The notes beneath the pieces were generated by a model. The model saw nothing but the letters and a program-made list of their open reading frames with translations, made no database searches and was not told where the DNA came from. A program made the translations under genes and the position numbers. Positions 51,689 through 63,135 of a stretch of 64,000 bases of DNA are shown in pieces; within the stretch, counting starts at the first letter, position 1; every line of letters starts with the position of its first letter. The stretch comes from Streptomyces sp. MMBL 11-1 (lineage in GTDB: Bacteria; Actinomycetota; Actinomycetes; Streptomycetales; Streptomycetaceae), in assembly GCF_028622875.1 (NCBI RefSeq), contig NZ_CP117709.1:620001-684000 (forward strand). Reading direction: 5' to 3'.

Positions 51689-54634
51689 ATGCCGCTGCTG
51701 GAGCCCGACCCGGAAGCCCTGCGCCCCGGAACGCCACGGGAACCCGCCCCCGACCGGGTCACCGACCGCAGCGCGGGCGGCACCCCGGAGCCGCTGCGGA
51801 GCGAGCTGACGGCCCTGCTCGGTGCGGACAAGGTGCTCTGGAAGATCTCCGACCTCGTGCGGTACGCCTCCGACGCCAGCCCCTACCGCTTCCTCCCTCG
51901 GGTCGTGCTGGTCCCCGAGGATCTCGACGACGTCTCCGCGATCCTGTCGTACGCCCACGGCAAGGGCCGTGACGTGGTCTTCCGGGCCGCAGGCACCAGC
52001 CTCAACGGCCAGGCGCAGGGCGAGGACATCCTCGTCGACGTACGCCGCCACTGGACCGGCGTCGAGGTGCTGGACGACGGGGCACGGGCCCGGATCGGGC
52101 CGGGGACGACGGTGATGCGGGCCAACATCGCCCTCGCCCGCCACGGCAGGCTGCTGGGCCCCGACCCGGCCAGCGCCATCGCCTGCACCGTCGGCGGGGT
52201 CGTCGCCAACAACGCCTCCGGCATGACCGCGGGCACCACCCGCAACTCCTACCGGACGCTCGCCTCGCTCACCTTCGTCCTGCCGAGTGGCACCGTCGTC
52301 GACACCGCCGACCCGGCCGCCGACGAGGAACTGGCCCGCGCCGAACCGGAGCTGTGCGCGGGGCTGATGGAGCTGAAGGCGGAGATCGAGGCGGACGAGG
52401 AGCTGACCGCCAGGATCCGCGCCAAATACACGATCAAGAACACCAACGGCTACCGCCTGGACGCCTTCCTCGACGGGGCGACGCCGGTGGAGATCCTGCG
52501 CGGGCTGATGGTCGGCTCCGAGGGCACCTTCGGCTTCATCTCCGAGGTCGTCTTCGACACCCTGCCGCTGGACCGGCGGATCTCCAGCGCCCTGCTGTTC
52601 TTCCCCTCCCTCACCGCCGCCGCGTCCGCCGTGCCCCGGTTCAACGAGGCGGGGGCCATCGCCGTGGAGCTGATGGACGGCAACACGCTGCGAGCCTCCG
52701 TCAGCGTGCCGGGCGTTCCGGCGGACTGGGCGGTGCTGCCCCGGACCACGGCCGCGCTGCTGGTGGAGTTCCGGGCGGCCGACGAGGCGGGCCAGGAGGC
52801 GTTCGAGCGGGCGGCCGACGCCGTCGTCGCCGACCTGGACCTGGTCGTCCCGGCCGCGTCGGTGACCAACGCCTTCACCCGGGACGCCGGGACGATCGCC
52901 GGGTACTGGAAGGCCCGCAAGGCGTTCGTCACGGCGGTCGGCGGGTCCCGGCCCTCGGGCACCACCCTGATCACGGAGGACTTCGCGGTGCCGCCCGCAC
53001 GGCTGGCCGAAGCCTGCGAGGCGCTTCTGGAGCTCCAGTCACGCCACGGTTTCGACGCCGCCGTGGCCGGTCATGCCGCGCACGGCAATCTGCACTTCCT
53101 GCTCGCGTTCGACGCGGCGAAGCCTGCCGACGTCGAGCGGTACGACGCGTTCATGCAGGAGTTCTGCGCGCTGGTGGTGGACCGTTTCGACGGGTCGCTC
53201 AAGGCGGAGCACGCGACCGGACGCAATATCGCGCCCTTCCTGGAGCGGGAGTGGGGGCCGCGCGCCACCGAGCTGATGTGGCGGACGAAGCAGGTCATCG
53301 ATCCCGCCGGGGTACTCGCTCCGCGCATCGTCCTGGACCGGGATCCGCGGGCCCACCTGCGGGGCCTCAAGACCATTCCGAAGGTGGAGGCGGTCGCCGA
53401 CCCGTGCATCGAGTGCGGCTTCTGCGAACCGACCTGCCCCAGCGAGGATCTGACGACCACTCCGCGCCAGCGGATCGTGCTGCGCCGGGAGATGCTGCGG
53501 CAGGCGGACGGTTCGCCGGTCGAGACCGGTCTGCTCGACGCCTATGGGTACGACGCCGTCGACACCTGCGCCGGGGACTCCACCTGCAAGCTCGCCTGTC
53601 CGGTCGGCATCGACACCGGGGCGATGATGAAGGGCTTCCGGCACCGCAGGCACACCCCGCGCGAGGAGCGGATCGCCGCGCTCACCGCGAAGAACTTCCG
53701 GGTGGTGGAGGCCTCGGCGCGGCTGGCCGTGGCGGTGGCCGACGCGGTCGGCGACCGGGTGGGCGACGGTCCGCTCGGGGCCGTGACGCGGCTCGCCCGC
53801 AAGGCCGTCCGCCCCGACCTCGTACCGGAGTGGCTGCCCCAGATTCCCGGCGCGGCGGCCCGGCGGCTGCCGCGTACCGACCGCGCCGGGGCGAGCGCCG
53901 TCTACTACCCGGCCTGCGTCAACCGCATCTTCGCCGGTCCGGACGGCCGCCCCGGCCTTTCCCTGGCCGAGGCGGTGGTCGCCGTGTCCGGGCGGGCCGG
54001 CAAGCCGGTGTGGATCCCCGAGGACGTCGCGGGGACGTGCTGCGCGACGATCTGGCACTCCAAGGGGTACGACGCGGGCAACAGGATCATGGCGAACCGC
54101 ATCGTGGAGGCCGCCTGGGCCTGGACGGCGGGCGGGGCGCTGCCGCTGGTCGTGGACGCGTCCTCGTGCACACTCGGCATCGCCGAGGAGGTGGTGCCCT
54201 ACCTCACCGAGGACAACCGGGCGCTGCACCGTGAGCTGACCGTCGTGGACTCGCTGGTGTGGGCGGCCGACGAACTGCTGCCGCGTCTGACGGTGTTCCG
54301 CACCGCCGGGTCGGCCGTCGTGCATCCGACCTGTTCGATGGAGCACCTGGGTGACGTGGGGCAGTTGCGCACGCTGGCCGAGGCGTGCGCGGACGAGGTC
54401 GTGGTGCCGGACGACGCGGGGTGCTGCGCGTTCGCGGGCGACCGGGGCATGCTGCACAAGGAGCTGACCGACTCGGCCACGGCCAAGGAGGCGGCCGAGG
54501 TCGGCCGTCGGCCCTACGACGTCCATCTGTCGGCGAACCGGATGTGCGAGATCGGCATGGAACGGGCCACCGGGCAGCCCTACCGCTCGGCGTTGATCGA
54601 GCTGGAGCACGCCACCCGGCCGACCGTCCACTAG
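51689..54634 (+). CDS. FAD-binding and Fe-S oxidoreductase, YdiJ-like
   Basis: 981 residues. ATG 51689 is chosen over 51680 because GAGGAG ends directly at 51679, leaving a proper gap only for the second ATG. Domains: FAD_binding_4 ([34 protein letters not shown]), FAD-linked oxidase C-terminal, a 4Fe-4S pair ([13 protein letters not shown] near 570; [16 protein letters not shown] near 625) and two CCG domains ([30 protein letters not shown]). This is the one-chain layout of E. coli YdiJ and related D-2-hydroxyacid dehydrogenases, about 1,000 residues, passing electrons to the respiratory chain. The exact substrate (D-lactate or D-2-hydroxyglutarate) is not decided by sequence here. Confidence 0.9.
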   Translation: MPLLEPDPEALRPGTPREPAPDRVTDRSAGGTPEPLRSELTALLGADKVLWKISDLVRYASDASPYRFLPRVVLVPEDLDDVSAILSYAHGKGRDVVFRAAGTSLNGQAQGEDILVDVRRHWTGVEVLDDGARARIGPGTTVMRANIALARHGRLLGPDPASAIACTVGGVVANNASGMTAGTTRNSYRTLASLTFVLPSGTVVDTADPAADEELARAEPELCAGLMELKAEIEADEELTARIRAKYTIKNTNGYRLDAFLDGATPVEILRGLMVGSEGTFGFISEVVFDTLPLDRRISSALLFFPSLTAAASAVPRFNEAGAIAVELMDGNTLRASVSVPGVPADWAVLPRTTAALLVEFRAADEAGQEAFERAADAVVADLDLVVPAASVTNAFTRDAGTIAGYWKARKAFVTAVGGSRPSGTTLITEDFAVPPARLAEACEALLELQSRHGFDAAVAGHAAHGNLHFLLAFDAAKPADVERYDAFMQEFCALVVDRFDGSLKAEHATGRNIAPFLEREWGPRATELMWRTKQVIDPAGVLAPRIVLDRDPRAHLRGLKTIPKVEAVADPCIECGFCEPTCPSEDLTTTPRQRIVLRREMLRQADGSPVETGLLDAYGYDAVDTCAGDSTCKLACPVGIDTGAMMKGFRHRRHTPREERIAALTAKNFRVVEASARLAVAVADAVGDRVGDGPLGAVTRLARKAVRPDLVPEWLPQIPGAAARRLPRTDRAGASAVYYPACVNRIFAGPDGRPGLSLAEAVVAVSGRAGKPVWIPEDVAGTCCATIWHSKGYDAGNRIMANRIVEAAWAWTAGGALPLVVDASSCTLGIAEEVVPYLTEDNRALHRELTVVDSLVWAADELLPRLTVFRTAGSAVVHPTCSMEHLGDVGQLRTLAEACADEVVVPDDAGCCAFAGDRGMLHKELTDSATAKEAAEVGRRPYDVHLSANRMCEIGMERATGQPYRSALIELEHATRPTVH

Positions 54635-54962
54635 CGGGCCAGGGAGTGGCCGCGAAGAATCGTCGTCCGCCCTCCGGGCGGGGCCCGCGGCGTCCGGTGC
54701 GTGCTCCCGCAAGGCGCCGGAGCGCCCCGTACGGCCTGCACAAGTGAGCGTTCAGAGGCCCCGATTGGTTGCACCAGTCGGGGCTTCGGCGCGCCGTGAA
54801 GAAAGTCCATGGTTTGAGGACGAGAGTCCAAATACCTCCCTTGCGCACCAGCAGCCTCACCCTCCAGGGTCCTTACCGAGACCCGGCCCCCGCGCTCGCC
54901 ATCCGTACGGGGACCGGACGCGCTCGCGCACGTCTGAACCCCCAACCCCACCTGGAGGCTCG
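54635..54962. other. Intergenic region with an imperfect hairpin
   Basis: 328 bp without a supported gene. GCCCCGATTGG / CCAGTCGGGGC with a five-base loop at 54758-54784 may end the upstream transcript. TGGAGG just before 54963 is the ribosome site of the next gene. Confidence 0.5.
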
Positions 54963-56447
54963 ATGAACGACGACGCCCGGCCCGCACCGGAACCGCAGGG
55001 CATACCCCCGCACAGCGGCGCTGCCGACGAGGCGGCACGGCAGGATCCCAGCCGTCGTTCGGTGCTGTGGACCACGGCGGGCGTGGCCGGCGCCGGACTC
55101 GGCCTCGGCGCGCTGGGCGGGGGGAACGCGTCGGCGGCCGAGGCGACCGCCCCGCAAGCCCTCTCCGCCGCGGAAGCGGCCGCCGCCGCTCCCGCCCGGC
55201 GGGGCCGCACCATGGCGGGCGTCCGCTTCGAGGGACGCTCCACGATCCGGGTCGGCATCGTGGGCCTCGGCAACCGGGGCGGCAGCATGATCGACCTGTT
55301 CCTCGCCGTCCCGGGCGTCCAGGTGAAGGCGGTCTGCGATCCGGTCCGGGAGAAGGCGGAGAAGGCCGCCGCCAAGGTGACGGCCGCCGGTCAGCCCGCC
55401 CCCACCGTCTACGCCAAGGGCGAGGACGACTACGAGAACCTCTGCGAGCGCGGCGACCTCGACTTCGTCTACGTGGCGACGCCCTGGGAACTGCACTTCC
55501 CGATGGCGAAGGCGGCGATGCTGAACGGGAAGCACGTCGGCGTGGAGTGCCCGATCGCCATGCGGCTGGAAGAGCTCTGGCAGCTGGTGGACCTCTCCGA
55601 GCGCACCCGACGGCACTGCATGCAGCTGGAGAACTGTTGCTACGGCAAGAACGAGATGCGGGTGCTGCGCATGGCGCACGCGGGTCTCTTCGGCGATCTG
55701 CTGCACGGGGCGGGCGCCTACAACCACGATCTGCGCGAGCTGATGTTCGACCCCGACTACTACGAGGGCCCCTGGCGCCGGCTGTGGCACACCCGGCTGC
55801 GCGGTGACCTCTACCCCAACCACGGGTTCGGGCCGGTCGCCAACTACATGGACATCAACCGGGGCGACCGGGCCGTGAGCATCACGAGCATCGGCACCCC
55901 GGCCCTGTCGCTCGCCGAGTACCGGAAGGAGCACATGCCGGCCGGCGACCCCAGCTGGAAGGAGTCGTACATCGGGGCCGACCGGACGATCAGCCTCGTC
56001 CAGACGGCCAAGGGCCGGGTGATCCGGCTGGAGCACGACGTGTCCTCCCCGCACCCGTATTCGCGGATCAACAGCCTCGGCGGCACGCGGGGCGTGTTCG
56101 AGGACTACCCGGCGCGCATCTACCTGGAGCCCACGAACACCAACCACCAGTGGGACGACTTCACGAAGTACACCGAGTGGGACCACTGGCTCTGGAAGGA
56201 GCACGCGAACCCGCCGGGCGGGCACGGCGGTATGGACTACATGATGATTTTCCGCCTGATGCAGTGCATGCGGCTCGGGCTGGTCCCCGACTTCGACGTG
56301 TACGACGCGGCGACCTGGACGGCCCCCGTGCCATTGAGCCATCTCTCCATCAAGGCCAAGGGCGCGCCGCTGCCGATCCCGGACTTCACCCGGGGCGAGT
56401 GGAGGAAGGCCCGGCCCGGCATGGACTCCGAGAAGCCCGCGGAGTGA
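54963..56447 (+). CDS. Tat-exported Gfo/Idh/MocA-type protein, GH109-like
   Basis: 494 residues from ATG 54963 after GGAGG. The N-terminus has a twin-arginine signal ([20 protein letters not shown]). The mature protein has a Rossmann NAD motif ([13 protein letters not shown], about residue 96), [34 protein letters not shown], then [31 protein letters not shown] and [20 protein letters not shown]. These fit GH109 family NAD-dependent alpha-N-acetylgalactosaminidases, which keep NAD bound and hydrolyse by a redox mechanism. It is likely active outside the membrane on GalNAc glycans. Confidence 0.85.
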   Translation: MNDDARPAPEPQGIPPHSGAADEAARQDPSRRSVLWTTAGVAGAGLGLGALGGGNASAAEATAPQALSAAEAAAAAPARRGRTMAGVRFEGRSTIRVGIVGLGNRGGSMIDLFLAVPGVQVKAVCDPVREKAEKAAAKVTAAGQPAPTVYAKGEDDYENLCERGDLDFVYVATPWELHFPMAKAAMLNGKHVGVECPIAMRLEELWQLVDLSERTRRHCMQLENCCYGKNEMRVLRMAHAGLFGDLLHGAGAYNHDLRELMFDPDYYEGPWRRLWHTRLRGDLYPNHGFGPVANYMDINRGDRAVSITSIGTPALSLAEYRKEHMPAGDPSWKESYIGADRTISLVQTAKGRVIRLEHDVSSPHPYSRINSLGGTRGVFEDYPARIYLEPTNTNHQWDDFTKYTEWDHWLWKEHANPPGGHGGMDYMMIFRLMQCMRLGLVPDFDVYDAATWTAPVPLSHLSIKAKGAPLPIPDFTRGEWRKARPGMDSEKPAE

Positions 56448-56455
56448 CGGCCCCC

Positions 56456-56486
56456 GGGGCCCCCGGCCGAGCCGGCCCGGGGCCCC
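56456..56486 (+). terminator. Hairpin after the GH109-like gene
   Basis: A 13-bp GC stem with one mismatch (GGGGCCCCCGGCC / GGCCCGGGGCCCC), nine bases after the stop. Confidence 0.65.
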
Positions 56487-56607
56487 GCAGGGCGGCGGAG
56501 AAGTCCGGAAAACCGGTTGCCCCGGACCGGGACGAACAGGGAACCTTGCACGTCACCCCGTTCTTCGAGGTCCGTTCGGATCTCCGTTTCACAAGCCCTG
56601 GGACCTC

Positions 56608-58449
56608 ATGCAGATTCGCGACCTTCCGTATTCGGATCCCGGCGACCCCGATGTCCGTTCAGGCCCACGATTCCTGTACTGGCTCGGGCGCAACCAGCTC
56701 GCGGGGCAGCTGAAGTCCCTCTCCTGGGGGCTGCTGCACCAGCTGGGCATAGCCGGTCTTCCGGTCACCGTGGGGCTCGCCGTGCAGGCCGTCATCGACC
56801 GCTCCGGGGCCCGGCTCGCCCTGGCCGGTGGCCTCATCGTGGCTCTCGGAATCCTGATCGCCGTCGGCGACACCATGCTCCACCGCACCGCCGTGACCAA
56901 CTGGATCACCGCCGCCGCCCGGGTCCAGCAACTGCTCGCCCGTAAGACCGCCGAGCTGGGCTCGGCGCTGACACGGCGGGTCGCGGCCGGTGAGGTCGTC
57001 GCCGTCTCGACCGGCGACGTGGAGAAGATCGGCTGGTTCGTCGAGGCGCTCTCCCGCTTCGCGGCCGCCGCCACCGCGCTCGTGGTGATCTGTGTGGGGC
57101 TGGCCTTCTATCTCCCGTCCCTCGGTCTGATGGTGGCGCTCGCCATGCCGGTGCTCGCCCTCGCCGTGCTGCCGTTGCTGCCGCGCGCCACCCGGCGCGC
57201 CGACGAGCAGCGCGAGAAGGCGGGCAGGGCCACCGAGCTGGCCTCGGACACGGTCGCCGGGCTGCGCGTGCTGCGCGGTATCGGCGGCGAGGAGCTGTTC
57301 CTCGGCCGCTACCGCCGCGCCTCGCAGGAGGTCCGCGGGGCGGCGGTGCGCTCGGCCCGGATGTGGGCGCTGATCTCGGCGGTGCAGGTGCTGCTGCCGG
57401 GGATCCTGCTGATCTCCCTGGTCTGGTACGGGGCGACGCTGGCCCGCGACGGCCGCATCGACGTCGGCCAGCTGGTCACCGTCTACAGCGCGGCCACCCT
57501 GATGCTGTTCCCCCTGCGCCACTTCGAGGAGATCGCGATGGCGTACTCCTTCTCGCGGCCGTCCGCCCAGCGCGCGGTGCGCGTGCTGTCGCTGCGCCGC
57601 AGTGCGCGGGAGGCCACCGTCGAGGGTGTGACGCCCTCCGGTGATCTGTACGACCCGGCGACCGGGCTGATGGCTCCCCGGGGGCAGTTCACCGCCGTCG
57701 TCTGCGGCGACCCGGACGAGGCGGGGCGGCTGGCCGAACGGCTCGGCGGGCACGCGGAGACCGGCGAGGAGGACCCGGAGGCCGCGGCGAAGACTCCGTC
57801 GGTGCTGCTCGGCGGGGTCGCCCTGGACGAGATCCCGCTGGACGCCGCACGGACCGCGGTGCTGGTCCAGGACAAGGACCCGGTGCTGCTGTCCGGCACG
57901 CTCCAGGAGCTGCTGGACATCCCGGCCTCGGGCCTGGTCACCGCCGAGGCGGCGTTGGAGGCGGCGCAGTGCGGTGACGTGCTGAGCGCTCTGGCACAAG
58001 CCTCCCCCGACAACGACGGGGACCCGATGCGGACCAGGATCACCGAGCGCGGCCGGTCGCTGTCCGGCGGCCAGCGCCAGCGCCTCGCGCTGGCCCGGTC
58101 GCTGGTCACCGACCCGGAGGCGCTGGTGCTGGACGAGCCGACCTCCGCGGTCGACTCGCACACCGAGGCGCGGGTCGCCGCCGGGATCGCGAAGCTGCGC
58201 CAGGGCCGTACGACGGTGGCGTTCGCCTCGTCCCCGCTGCTGCTCGACGCCGCCGACCGGGTGGTGCTCGTCCATGAGGGCACCGTGGTCGCCGTGGGGG
58301 CCCACCGCGACCTGCTGCGCACCGAGCCCCGCTACCGGGCGGTCGTCACCCGCGAGACGGGCGACGAGGCGGCCGCCGCGAGCGCGCTGAACGGCCTCGG
58401 CGAAGTCCCCGCCATGAAGAGCAACCAGGAAATCGAGGAGAGGGCATGA
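56608..58449 (+). CDS. ABC exporter half with decayed Walker A
   Basis: 613 residues: six membrane helices (about 30-320) and a nucleotide-binding domain in which the Walker A position reads [17 protein letters not shown], with no GxxGxGKST and no Lys, and the H-loop reads [10 protein letters not shown] without His. The signature [14 protein letters not shown] (about 485) and Walker [13 protein letters not shown] remain perfect. It cannot bind ATP through its own P-loop but can supply the signature to the partner. It overlaps the partner gene by four bases (ATGA), so the two form a heterodimer. Confidence 0.88.
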   Translation: MQIRDLPYSDPGDPDVRSGPRFLYWLGRNQLAGQLKSLSWGLLHQLGIAGLPVTVGLAVQAVIDRSGARLALAGGLIVALGILIAVGDTMLHRTAVTNWITAAARVQQLLARKTAELGSALTRRVAAGEVVAVSTGDVEKIGWFVEALSRFAAAATALVVICVGLAFYLPSLGLMVALAMPVLALAVLPLLPRATRRADEQREKAGRATELASDTVAGLRVLRGIGGEELFLGRYRRASQEVRGAAVRSARMWALISAVQVLLPGILLISLVWYGATLARDGRIDVGQLVTVYSAATLMLFPLRHFEEIAMAYSFSRPSAQRAVRVLSLRRSAREATVEGVTPSGDLYDPATGLMAPRGQFTAVVCGDPDEAGRLAERLGGHAETGEEDPEAAAKTPSVLLGGVALDEIPLDAARTAVLVQDKDPVLLSGTLQELLDIPASGLVTAEAALEAAQCGDVLSALAQASPDNDGDPMRTRITERGRSLSGGQRQRLALARSLVTDPEALVLDEPTSAVDSHTEARVAAGIAKLRQGRTTVAFASSPLLLDAADRVVLVHEGTVVAVGAHRDLLRTEPRYRAVVTRETGDEAAAASALNGLGEVPAMKSNQEIEERA

Positions 58450-60227
58450 TCGGCGTCGCACCCCCGGCGTACGACCCCGCGGCCCCGGAGTCGGCGACGA
58501 CGCTGCCCGTGGGGACGCCGACGACCGTGCGGAGTTACGTACGGAGTCTGCTGCGCCGGCACCGCAGGGCGTTCGCCGTCCTGATCACCGTCAACGCGGT
58601 GGCGGTGATCGCCTCGATCACCGGACCGTATCTGCTGGGCGGGCTGGTGCAGGACCTGTCGGACGGCGGCGCCGACCTGCGTCTGGAGCGCACCGCCGCG
58701 ATCTTCGCGGTCGCGCTGGTCGTCCAGACCGTGTTCACCCGCAGCATGCGGCTGCGCGGCGCGATGCTCGGCGAGGAGATGCTCGCGGATCTGCGCGAGG
58801 ACTTCCTCGTACGGTCCGTCCGGTTGCCGCCCGGGGTCCTGGAGCGGGCCGGGACGGGCGATCTGCTGTCCCGGATCACCACGGACATCGACCGGCTGGC
58901 GAACGCGATGCGCGAGGCCGTGCCGCAGTTGGCGATCGGCGTCGTGTGGGCCGGTCTGCTGATCGGCGCGATGACGGTGACCGCTCCCCCGCTGGCGCTG
59001 GCCGTGCTGGTCGCGCTGCCGGTGCTGATCGTGGGCTGCCGCTGGTACTTCCGCCGCGCCCCCTCGGCGTACCGCTCGGAGGCCGCCGGTTACGCGGCCG
59101 TCGCCGCGATGCTCGCGGAGACCGTCGACGCCGGGCGGACCGTGGAGGCGCACCGCCTCGGCGACCGCCGGGTGGCGCTGTCGGACCGGCGGATCACGGA
59201 GTGGACGGCCTGGGAGCGGTACACGCTGTTCCTGCGTTCGGTGCTGTTCCCCGTCATCAACGCGACGTACGTGACGATCCTCGGCGCGGTTCTCCTGCTC
59301 GGCGGCTGGTTCGTGCTGGAGGGCTGGCTCACGGTCGGGCAGCTGACGACGGGCGCGTTGCTGGCGCAGATGATGGTCGACCCGATCGGTCTGATCCTGC
59401 GCTGGTACGACGAGCTCCAGGTGGCCCAGGTGTCGCTGGCCCGGCTGGTCGGTGTCCGGGACATCGAGCCGGACGCGGGCGACGCGGGGGTCGGTCCGGA
59501 CGGGCGCGACATGCGGGCGGACGACGTCCGGTTCGGGTACCGGGAGGGCGTCGACGTCCTGCACAAGGTGTCGCTCGACGTGGCTCCGGGCACCCGGCTC
59601 GCCCTGGTCGGCCCCTCCGGCGCGGGCAAGTCCACGCTGGGCCGGCTGCTGGCGGGGATCTACGCCCCGCGCGCCGGTGAGGTGACGCTCGGCGGGGCGG
59701 AGCTGTCGCGGATGACGGCGGAGCGGGTGCGCGAGCATGTGGCCCTGGTCAACCAGGAGCACCACGTCTTCGTCGGTTCGCTCCGGGACAACCTCCTGCT
59801 GGCCCGCGACGGGGCGAAGGACGCGGAGCTGTGGGCGTCGCTGGCCGCGGTCGACGCGGACGGCTGGGCGAAGGCTCTGGAGAAGGGGCTGGACACCGAG
59901 GTCGGCTCGGGCGGGTTCGCGCTGACTCCGGCGCAGGCCCAGCAGATCGCGCTGGCCCGTCTCGTGCTGGCCGATCCGCACACGCTGGTGCTGGACGAGG
60001 CGACCTCGCTGCTGGACCCGCGGGCCGCCCGTCATCTGGAGCGTTCGCTGGCCCGGGTGCTGGAGGGCCGCACGGTGGTGGCGATCGCGCACCGGCTGCA
60101 CACCGCGCACGACGCGGATGTGATCGCGGTCGTGGAGGACGGCCGGATCAGCGAGCTGGGCAGCCACGACGAGCTGGTGGCGGCGGACGGCGCGTACGCG
60201 TCCCTGTGGCGGTCCTGGCACGGGTGA
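58446..60227 (+). CDS. ABC exporter half with intact Walker A, decayed signature
   Basis: 593 residues: membrane domain with helices such as [20 protein letters not shown], and a nucleotide-binding domain with intact Walker A ([16 protein letters not shown], about 387), Q-loop [10 protein letters not shown], Walker [13 protein letters not shown] and H-loop [11 protein letters not shown]. The LSGGQ signature is replaced by [14 protein letters not shown] (about 495). It complements the defects of the upstream subunit, leaving exactly one complete ATP site in the heterodimer. The substrate is not predictable; there is no regulator next to it. Confidence 0.9.
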   Translation: MIGVAPPAYDPAAPESATTLPVGTPTTVRSYVRSLLRRHRRAFAVLITVNAVAVIASITGPYLLGGLVQDLSDGGADLRLERTAAIFAVALVVQTVFTRSMRLRGAMLGEEMLADLREDFLVRSVRLPPGVLERAGTGDLLSRITTDIDRLANAMREAVPQLAIGVVWAGLLIGAMTVTAPPLALAVLVALPVLIVGCRWYFRRAPSAYRSEAAGYAAVAAMLAETVDAGRTVEAHRLGDRRVALSDRRITEWTAWERYTLFLRSVLFPVINATYVTILGAVLLLGGWFVLEGWLTVGQLTTGALLAQMMVDPIGLILRWYDELQVAQVSLARLVGVRDIEPDAGDAGVGPDGRDMRADDVRFGYREGVDVLHKVSLDVAPGTRLALVGPSGAGKSTLGRLLAGIYAPRAGEVTLGGAELSRMTAERVREHVALVNQEHHVFVGSLRDNLLLARDGAKDAELWASLAAVDADGWAKALEKGLDTEVGSGGFALTPAQAQQIALARLVLADPHTLVLDEATSLLDPRAARHLERSLARVLEGRTVVAIAHRLHTAHDADVIAVVEDGRISELGSHDELVAADGAYASLWRSWHG

Positions 60228-60240
60228 GCCCCCCGGCGGG

Positions 60241-60262
60241 CGGCCCGGGGATCACCGGGCCG
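60241..60262. terminator. Bidirectional hairpin between convergent genes
   Basis: Perfect eight-bp stem CGGCCCGG / CCGGGCCG, six-base loop, overlapping the last codons of the minus-strand gene. Confidence 0.6.
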
Positions 60263-61814
60263 TCCGCGTGCGGTCGGGCTGGAGGAGCTGGTCGACGGGC
60301 GCGTGGTCGTCGGTGAGGAGCCGGGCGTCCCCGGTCCAGGTGGCGAGAGCGTCGCCGGTGGCGATCCTCCAGCCGACGTCCCGGGCGTCCAGGGCTTCCT
60401 GGATCGCGGGGGCGTCGACCGGCCGGCCGGAGGCGACCACCACCAGATTGCCGCCCACGGTGGACGCGGTCGGGTCCAGCCCGATGTCCGCGGGCTTCCC
60501 GAGGATGGCGATGTGCCCGAAGGTCGCGGCGAGGGTGGCGACCTCGGCGCGGGCGAAGGCCAGCTCGCCGTGGTCGATGAGGTTGGCGACGTACAGGCCG
60601 TCCTCGGCGAGCGCCCGGCGGACGTCTCGCAGCGCCTGCGACGTCGTGAGGTGCCACGGCACGCTGACTCCCCCGAAGGCGTCGCCCACGACCAGGTCAT
60701 GGCTGCCCGCGTCCAGCCTGCGCAGGCCCAGCCGGCCGTCCTCCACGGTCACGTCGATGCCGGTGGCGGTCGACGGCCCCAGGCCGAACCGGTCGCGGTC
60801 GATGCGCACGACTCCGCCGTCGATCTCGGAGACGGTACTGCGGGTCCCGGGGCGTACGGCCGCGAGGTAGCGGGGGAAGGTGAGGCCGCCGCCCCCGATG
60901 TGGTGGGCGGTCAGCGGCTCGCCCGCGGGGAAGGCGGTGTCGACCACCGAGGCGATGGCGCGCACGTACGCGAACTTCAGGTGGGTCGGGTCCTCGACGT
61001 CGACGTAGGAGTGGCTCAGGCCGTCGAGGACGAGGGTGCGGCCACTGTCCCGGTCGGGGTCCGCGACGACCTGGGCGCAGTGGTAGCGGGTCTCCGCGTC
61101 ACAGCCGCCGGGGGCGAAAGCGGTGGCGAGGGAGCCCGCGACGACGGCGGCGAGCGCCACGGCCGCGGCGCGTCGCCAGTGGCGGGCCCGCCATCCGACC
61201 AGTGCGGCGCCGAGCACCAGCAGGGTGCCGAGGCCGATCAGGATGGAGCTGACGGGCAGCCGCGAGACGAGGACGAATCCGGTGAGGACGGTGCCGACGA
61301 TGGCGCCGAAGGTGCCCACGCCCGACAGCCGCCCGACGACCGTCCCGGTCTCGGCGAGGCTGGTGAGCCGCAGCTTTGTCACGAACGGGGTCACCGCGGA
61401 GAGCAGCGCGCCGGGCACCAGGAGGGTCGCCGACGCGACCAGCAGGAGCAGCGCCGGCGACCACTGGGCGGTGGTGCGCAGGAGGAGCGGGGTGAGCGCG
61501 ACGACCACGCCCGACACGCCGAGCGCCGGGGCGATGAGCCGGTGGGGGTCGATCTGGTCCGCGACGCGCCCGCCCAGCCAGGAGCCGAGCGCGATGGCGG
61601 TGAGGGCGACGCCGATCACCATCGTGCTGGTTTCCAGGGTGAGGCCGAGGTACGGGGCCAGCAGCCGCAGGGCGACGATCTCGACCACCAGGACCGCGGC
61701 CGATGACCCGAACACGAGGACCGCGGCGGCGCGGGGGCCCAGGCCGCGAACGCGGGGCAGGTCCTCGCCCAGGGGGGATCCGTCGGTCACGGGCGAGGGG
61801 GGTGAGGGGGGCAC
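60252..61814 (-). CDS. Membrane-anchored spermidine synthase-like protein
   Basis: 520 residues from GTG 61814, eight bases after GAGG; the frame is open further up without a ribosome site. The N-terminal half has about seven to eight membrane helices (AAAVLVFGSSAAVLVVEIVA, MVIGVALTAIALGSWLGG, LLLVASATLLVPGALLSAV). The C-terminal half is a spermidine-synthase/methyltransferase fold: HHIGGGGLTFPRYLAAVRPG, STVSEIDGGVVRIDRDRFGL, HDLVVGDAFGGVSVPWHLTT. Fused MFS/spermidine-synthase proteins are common in actinobacteria, but their reaction is unproven. The aminopropyl donor site looks partly kept (GGGG, SEIDGG). Confidence 0.82.
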   Translation of the reverse strand: MPPSPPSPVTDGSPLGEDLPRVRGLGPRAAAVLVFGSSAAVLVVEIVALRLLAPYLGLTLETSTMVIGVALTAIALGSWLGGRVADQIDPHRLIAPALGVSGVVVALTPLLLRTTAQWSPALLLLVASATLLVPGALLSAVTPFVTKLRLTSLAETGTVVGRLSGVGTFGAIVGTVLTGFVLVSRLPVSSILIGLGTLLVLGAALVGWRARHWRRAAAVALAAVVAGSLATAFAPGGCDAETRYHCAQVVADPDRDSGRTLVLDGLSHSYVDVEDPTHLKFAYVRAIASVVDTAFPAGEPLTAHHIGGGGLTFPRYLAAVRPGTRSTVSEIDGGVVRIDRDRFGLGPSTATGIDVTVEDGRLGLRRLDAGSHDLVVGDAFGGVSVPWHLTTSQALRDVRRALAEDGLYVANLIDHGELAFARAEVATLAATFGHIAILGKPADIGLDPTASTVGGNLVVVASGRPVDAPAIQEALDARDVGWRIATGDALATWTGDARLLTDDHAPVDQLLQPDRTRTAR

Positions 61815-61980
61815 CGCAGCATCCTCGCACGGGGGGCGTCCGCCGAACTCCCGCTGTCCCAGGGGGCGGAGGGGCGGAGCCACCGGTCGTGCGGGACGGG
61901 AACGGGTGTTCCCGGAAAATGCGGTGCGTACCCATCGGGACGGGTGATCCCATGATCCGGTGCGCGAAGAAGACGAAACC

Positions 61981-63009
61981 ATGACGGACGGCACCACGAC
62001 CGGCGTGCCCACGACCGTGGACCGGGGGCGCTTCCCGGACGCCGTGACCCCCTGGGAGGACCCGGCCTGGCGGGCGGAGACCCTCGCCTGGGTGACCGAG
62101 GGCCTCGCCGCCCACGGGCTGACGGAGACGGGCTCCCGGAAGGTGCGTCTGCGTCCCTGGTCGGTGCTGGTGCGGCTGACCGTCGAGGGGCCGACGACCG
62201 TGTGGTTCAAGGCCGTTCCGCCCTCCGCGGCGTTCGAGGCGGGGCTCACCCAGGCTCTGGCGCGCTGGGTCCCGGAGCGGGTGCTAGCCCCGCTCGCCGT
62301 CGAGGCTCCACGCGGCTGGACGCTCACCCCGGACGGCGGCCCGGTGCTGTGGGACGTGCTGGAAGGACGCGAAGGAGGGGCCGTCGACCCCCGGTACTGG
62401 GAGGAGCCGCTGCGCCAGTACGCCGCGATGCAGCGGGCGCTGACCCCGTACGCGGACGCGATCGAGGCGCTCGGCGTGCCGACGGCCCGGCCGCGCGCCC
62501 TGCCGGCGCTGTTCGACCGGCTGGTCGCGGAGAACACCACGCTGACCCGGGAGGACCGGGCGGCGCTGGAGGGACTGCGGCCCCGGGTGGCGGACTGGTG
62601 CGAGGAGCTGGCGTCGTCGGGGGTGGCGGACTCGCTGGACCACGCCGATCTGCACGAGAAGCAGCTCTTCGCGCCCGTGGAGGGCCGGTACGCGTTCTTC
62701 GACTGGGGCGACGCGCTGGTCGGGCATCCGTTCTCCAGTCTGCTGGTGCCCGCCCTCGCGGCCCGTGAGCGCTGCGGCCCCGAGGTGCTGCCCCGGCTGC
62801 GCGACGCCTATCTGGAGCCGTGGACCGGCGGGGGCGTCACGACGGCCGGGTTGCGGCGCTCGGTGAGCCTGGCGTGGCGGCTGGCGCCGCTCGGCCGGGC
62901 CGCCTCGTGGGGGCGGATGTTCCCCGTACCGCCGGGTGGGCCGGCCGTGCCGGGGGACGCCGAGGCCGCCCACTGGCTGCGGGAGCTGTCGGTCGCCCCG
63001 CCCCTGTGA
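61981..63009 (+). CDS. Aminoglycoside phosphotransferase-like kinase
   Basis: 342 residues from ATG 61981; a GTG at 61960 is an alternative. Bilobal kinase-like pattern: VWFKAVPPSAAFEAGLTQAL in the N-lobe (Lys near residue 72), SLDHADLHEKQLFAP as the Brenner catalytic loop (HxDLHxxQ, equal to HGDLHxxN) and YAFFDWGDALVGHPF as the DWxD metal loop. The second Asn of the loop is Gln. The APH superfamily includes antibiotic kinases, choline and sugar kinases; the phosphate acceptor cannot be told. Divergent from the spermidine-synthase-like gene. Confidence 0.78.
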   Translation: MTDGTTTGVPTTVDRGRFPDAVTPWEDPAWRAETLAWVTEGLAAHGLTETGSRKVRLRPWSVLVRLTVEGPTTVWFKAVPPSAAFEAGLTQALARWVPERVLAPLAVEAPRGWTLTPDGGPVLWDVLEGREGGAVDPRYWEEPLRQYAAMQRALTPYADAIEALGVPTARPRALPALFDRLVAENTTLTREDRAALEGLRPRVADWCEELASSGVADSLDHADLHEKQLFAPVEGRYAFFDWGDALVGHPFSSLLVPALAARERCGPEVLPRLRDAYLEPWTGGGVTTAGLRRSVSLAWRLAPLGRAASWGRMFPVPPGGPAVPGDAEAAHWLRELSVAPPL

Positions 63010-63135
63010 GCGGCCCCCGTTCACCCCTGTCAGGAGGCGGATGCCGGGGCGTCCGGTTAAGGATGAGAAGTGAATCACCCGGTAAACGGGGCAGGCGAGC
63101 GCAGAACCACGCAAGCCCGAGAAGGGACGCAGACC
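63010..63135. promoter_or_regulatory. Upstream region of the NDH-2 type gene
   Basis: 126 bp; probable promoter. AAGGGACGC ahead of GTG 63136 serves as ribosome site. No confident boxes. Confidence 0.35.

Noticed and set aside
54755..54890. Possible tRNA or tRNA remnant
   Set aside because: There is a hairpin and a sequence ending GCGCACCA, but no cloverleaf, T-loop or anticodon stem could be built.
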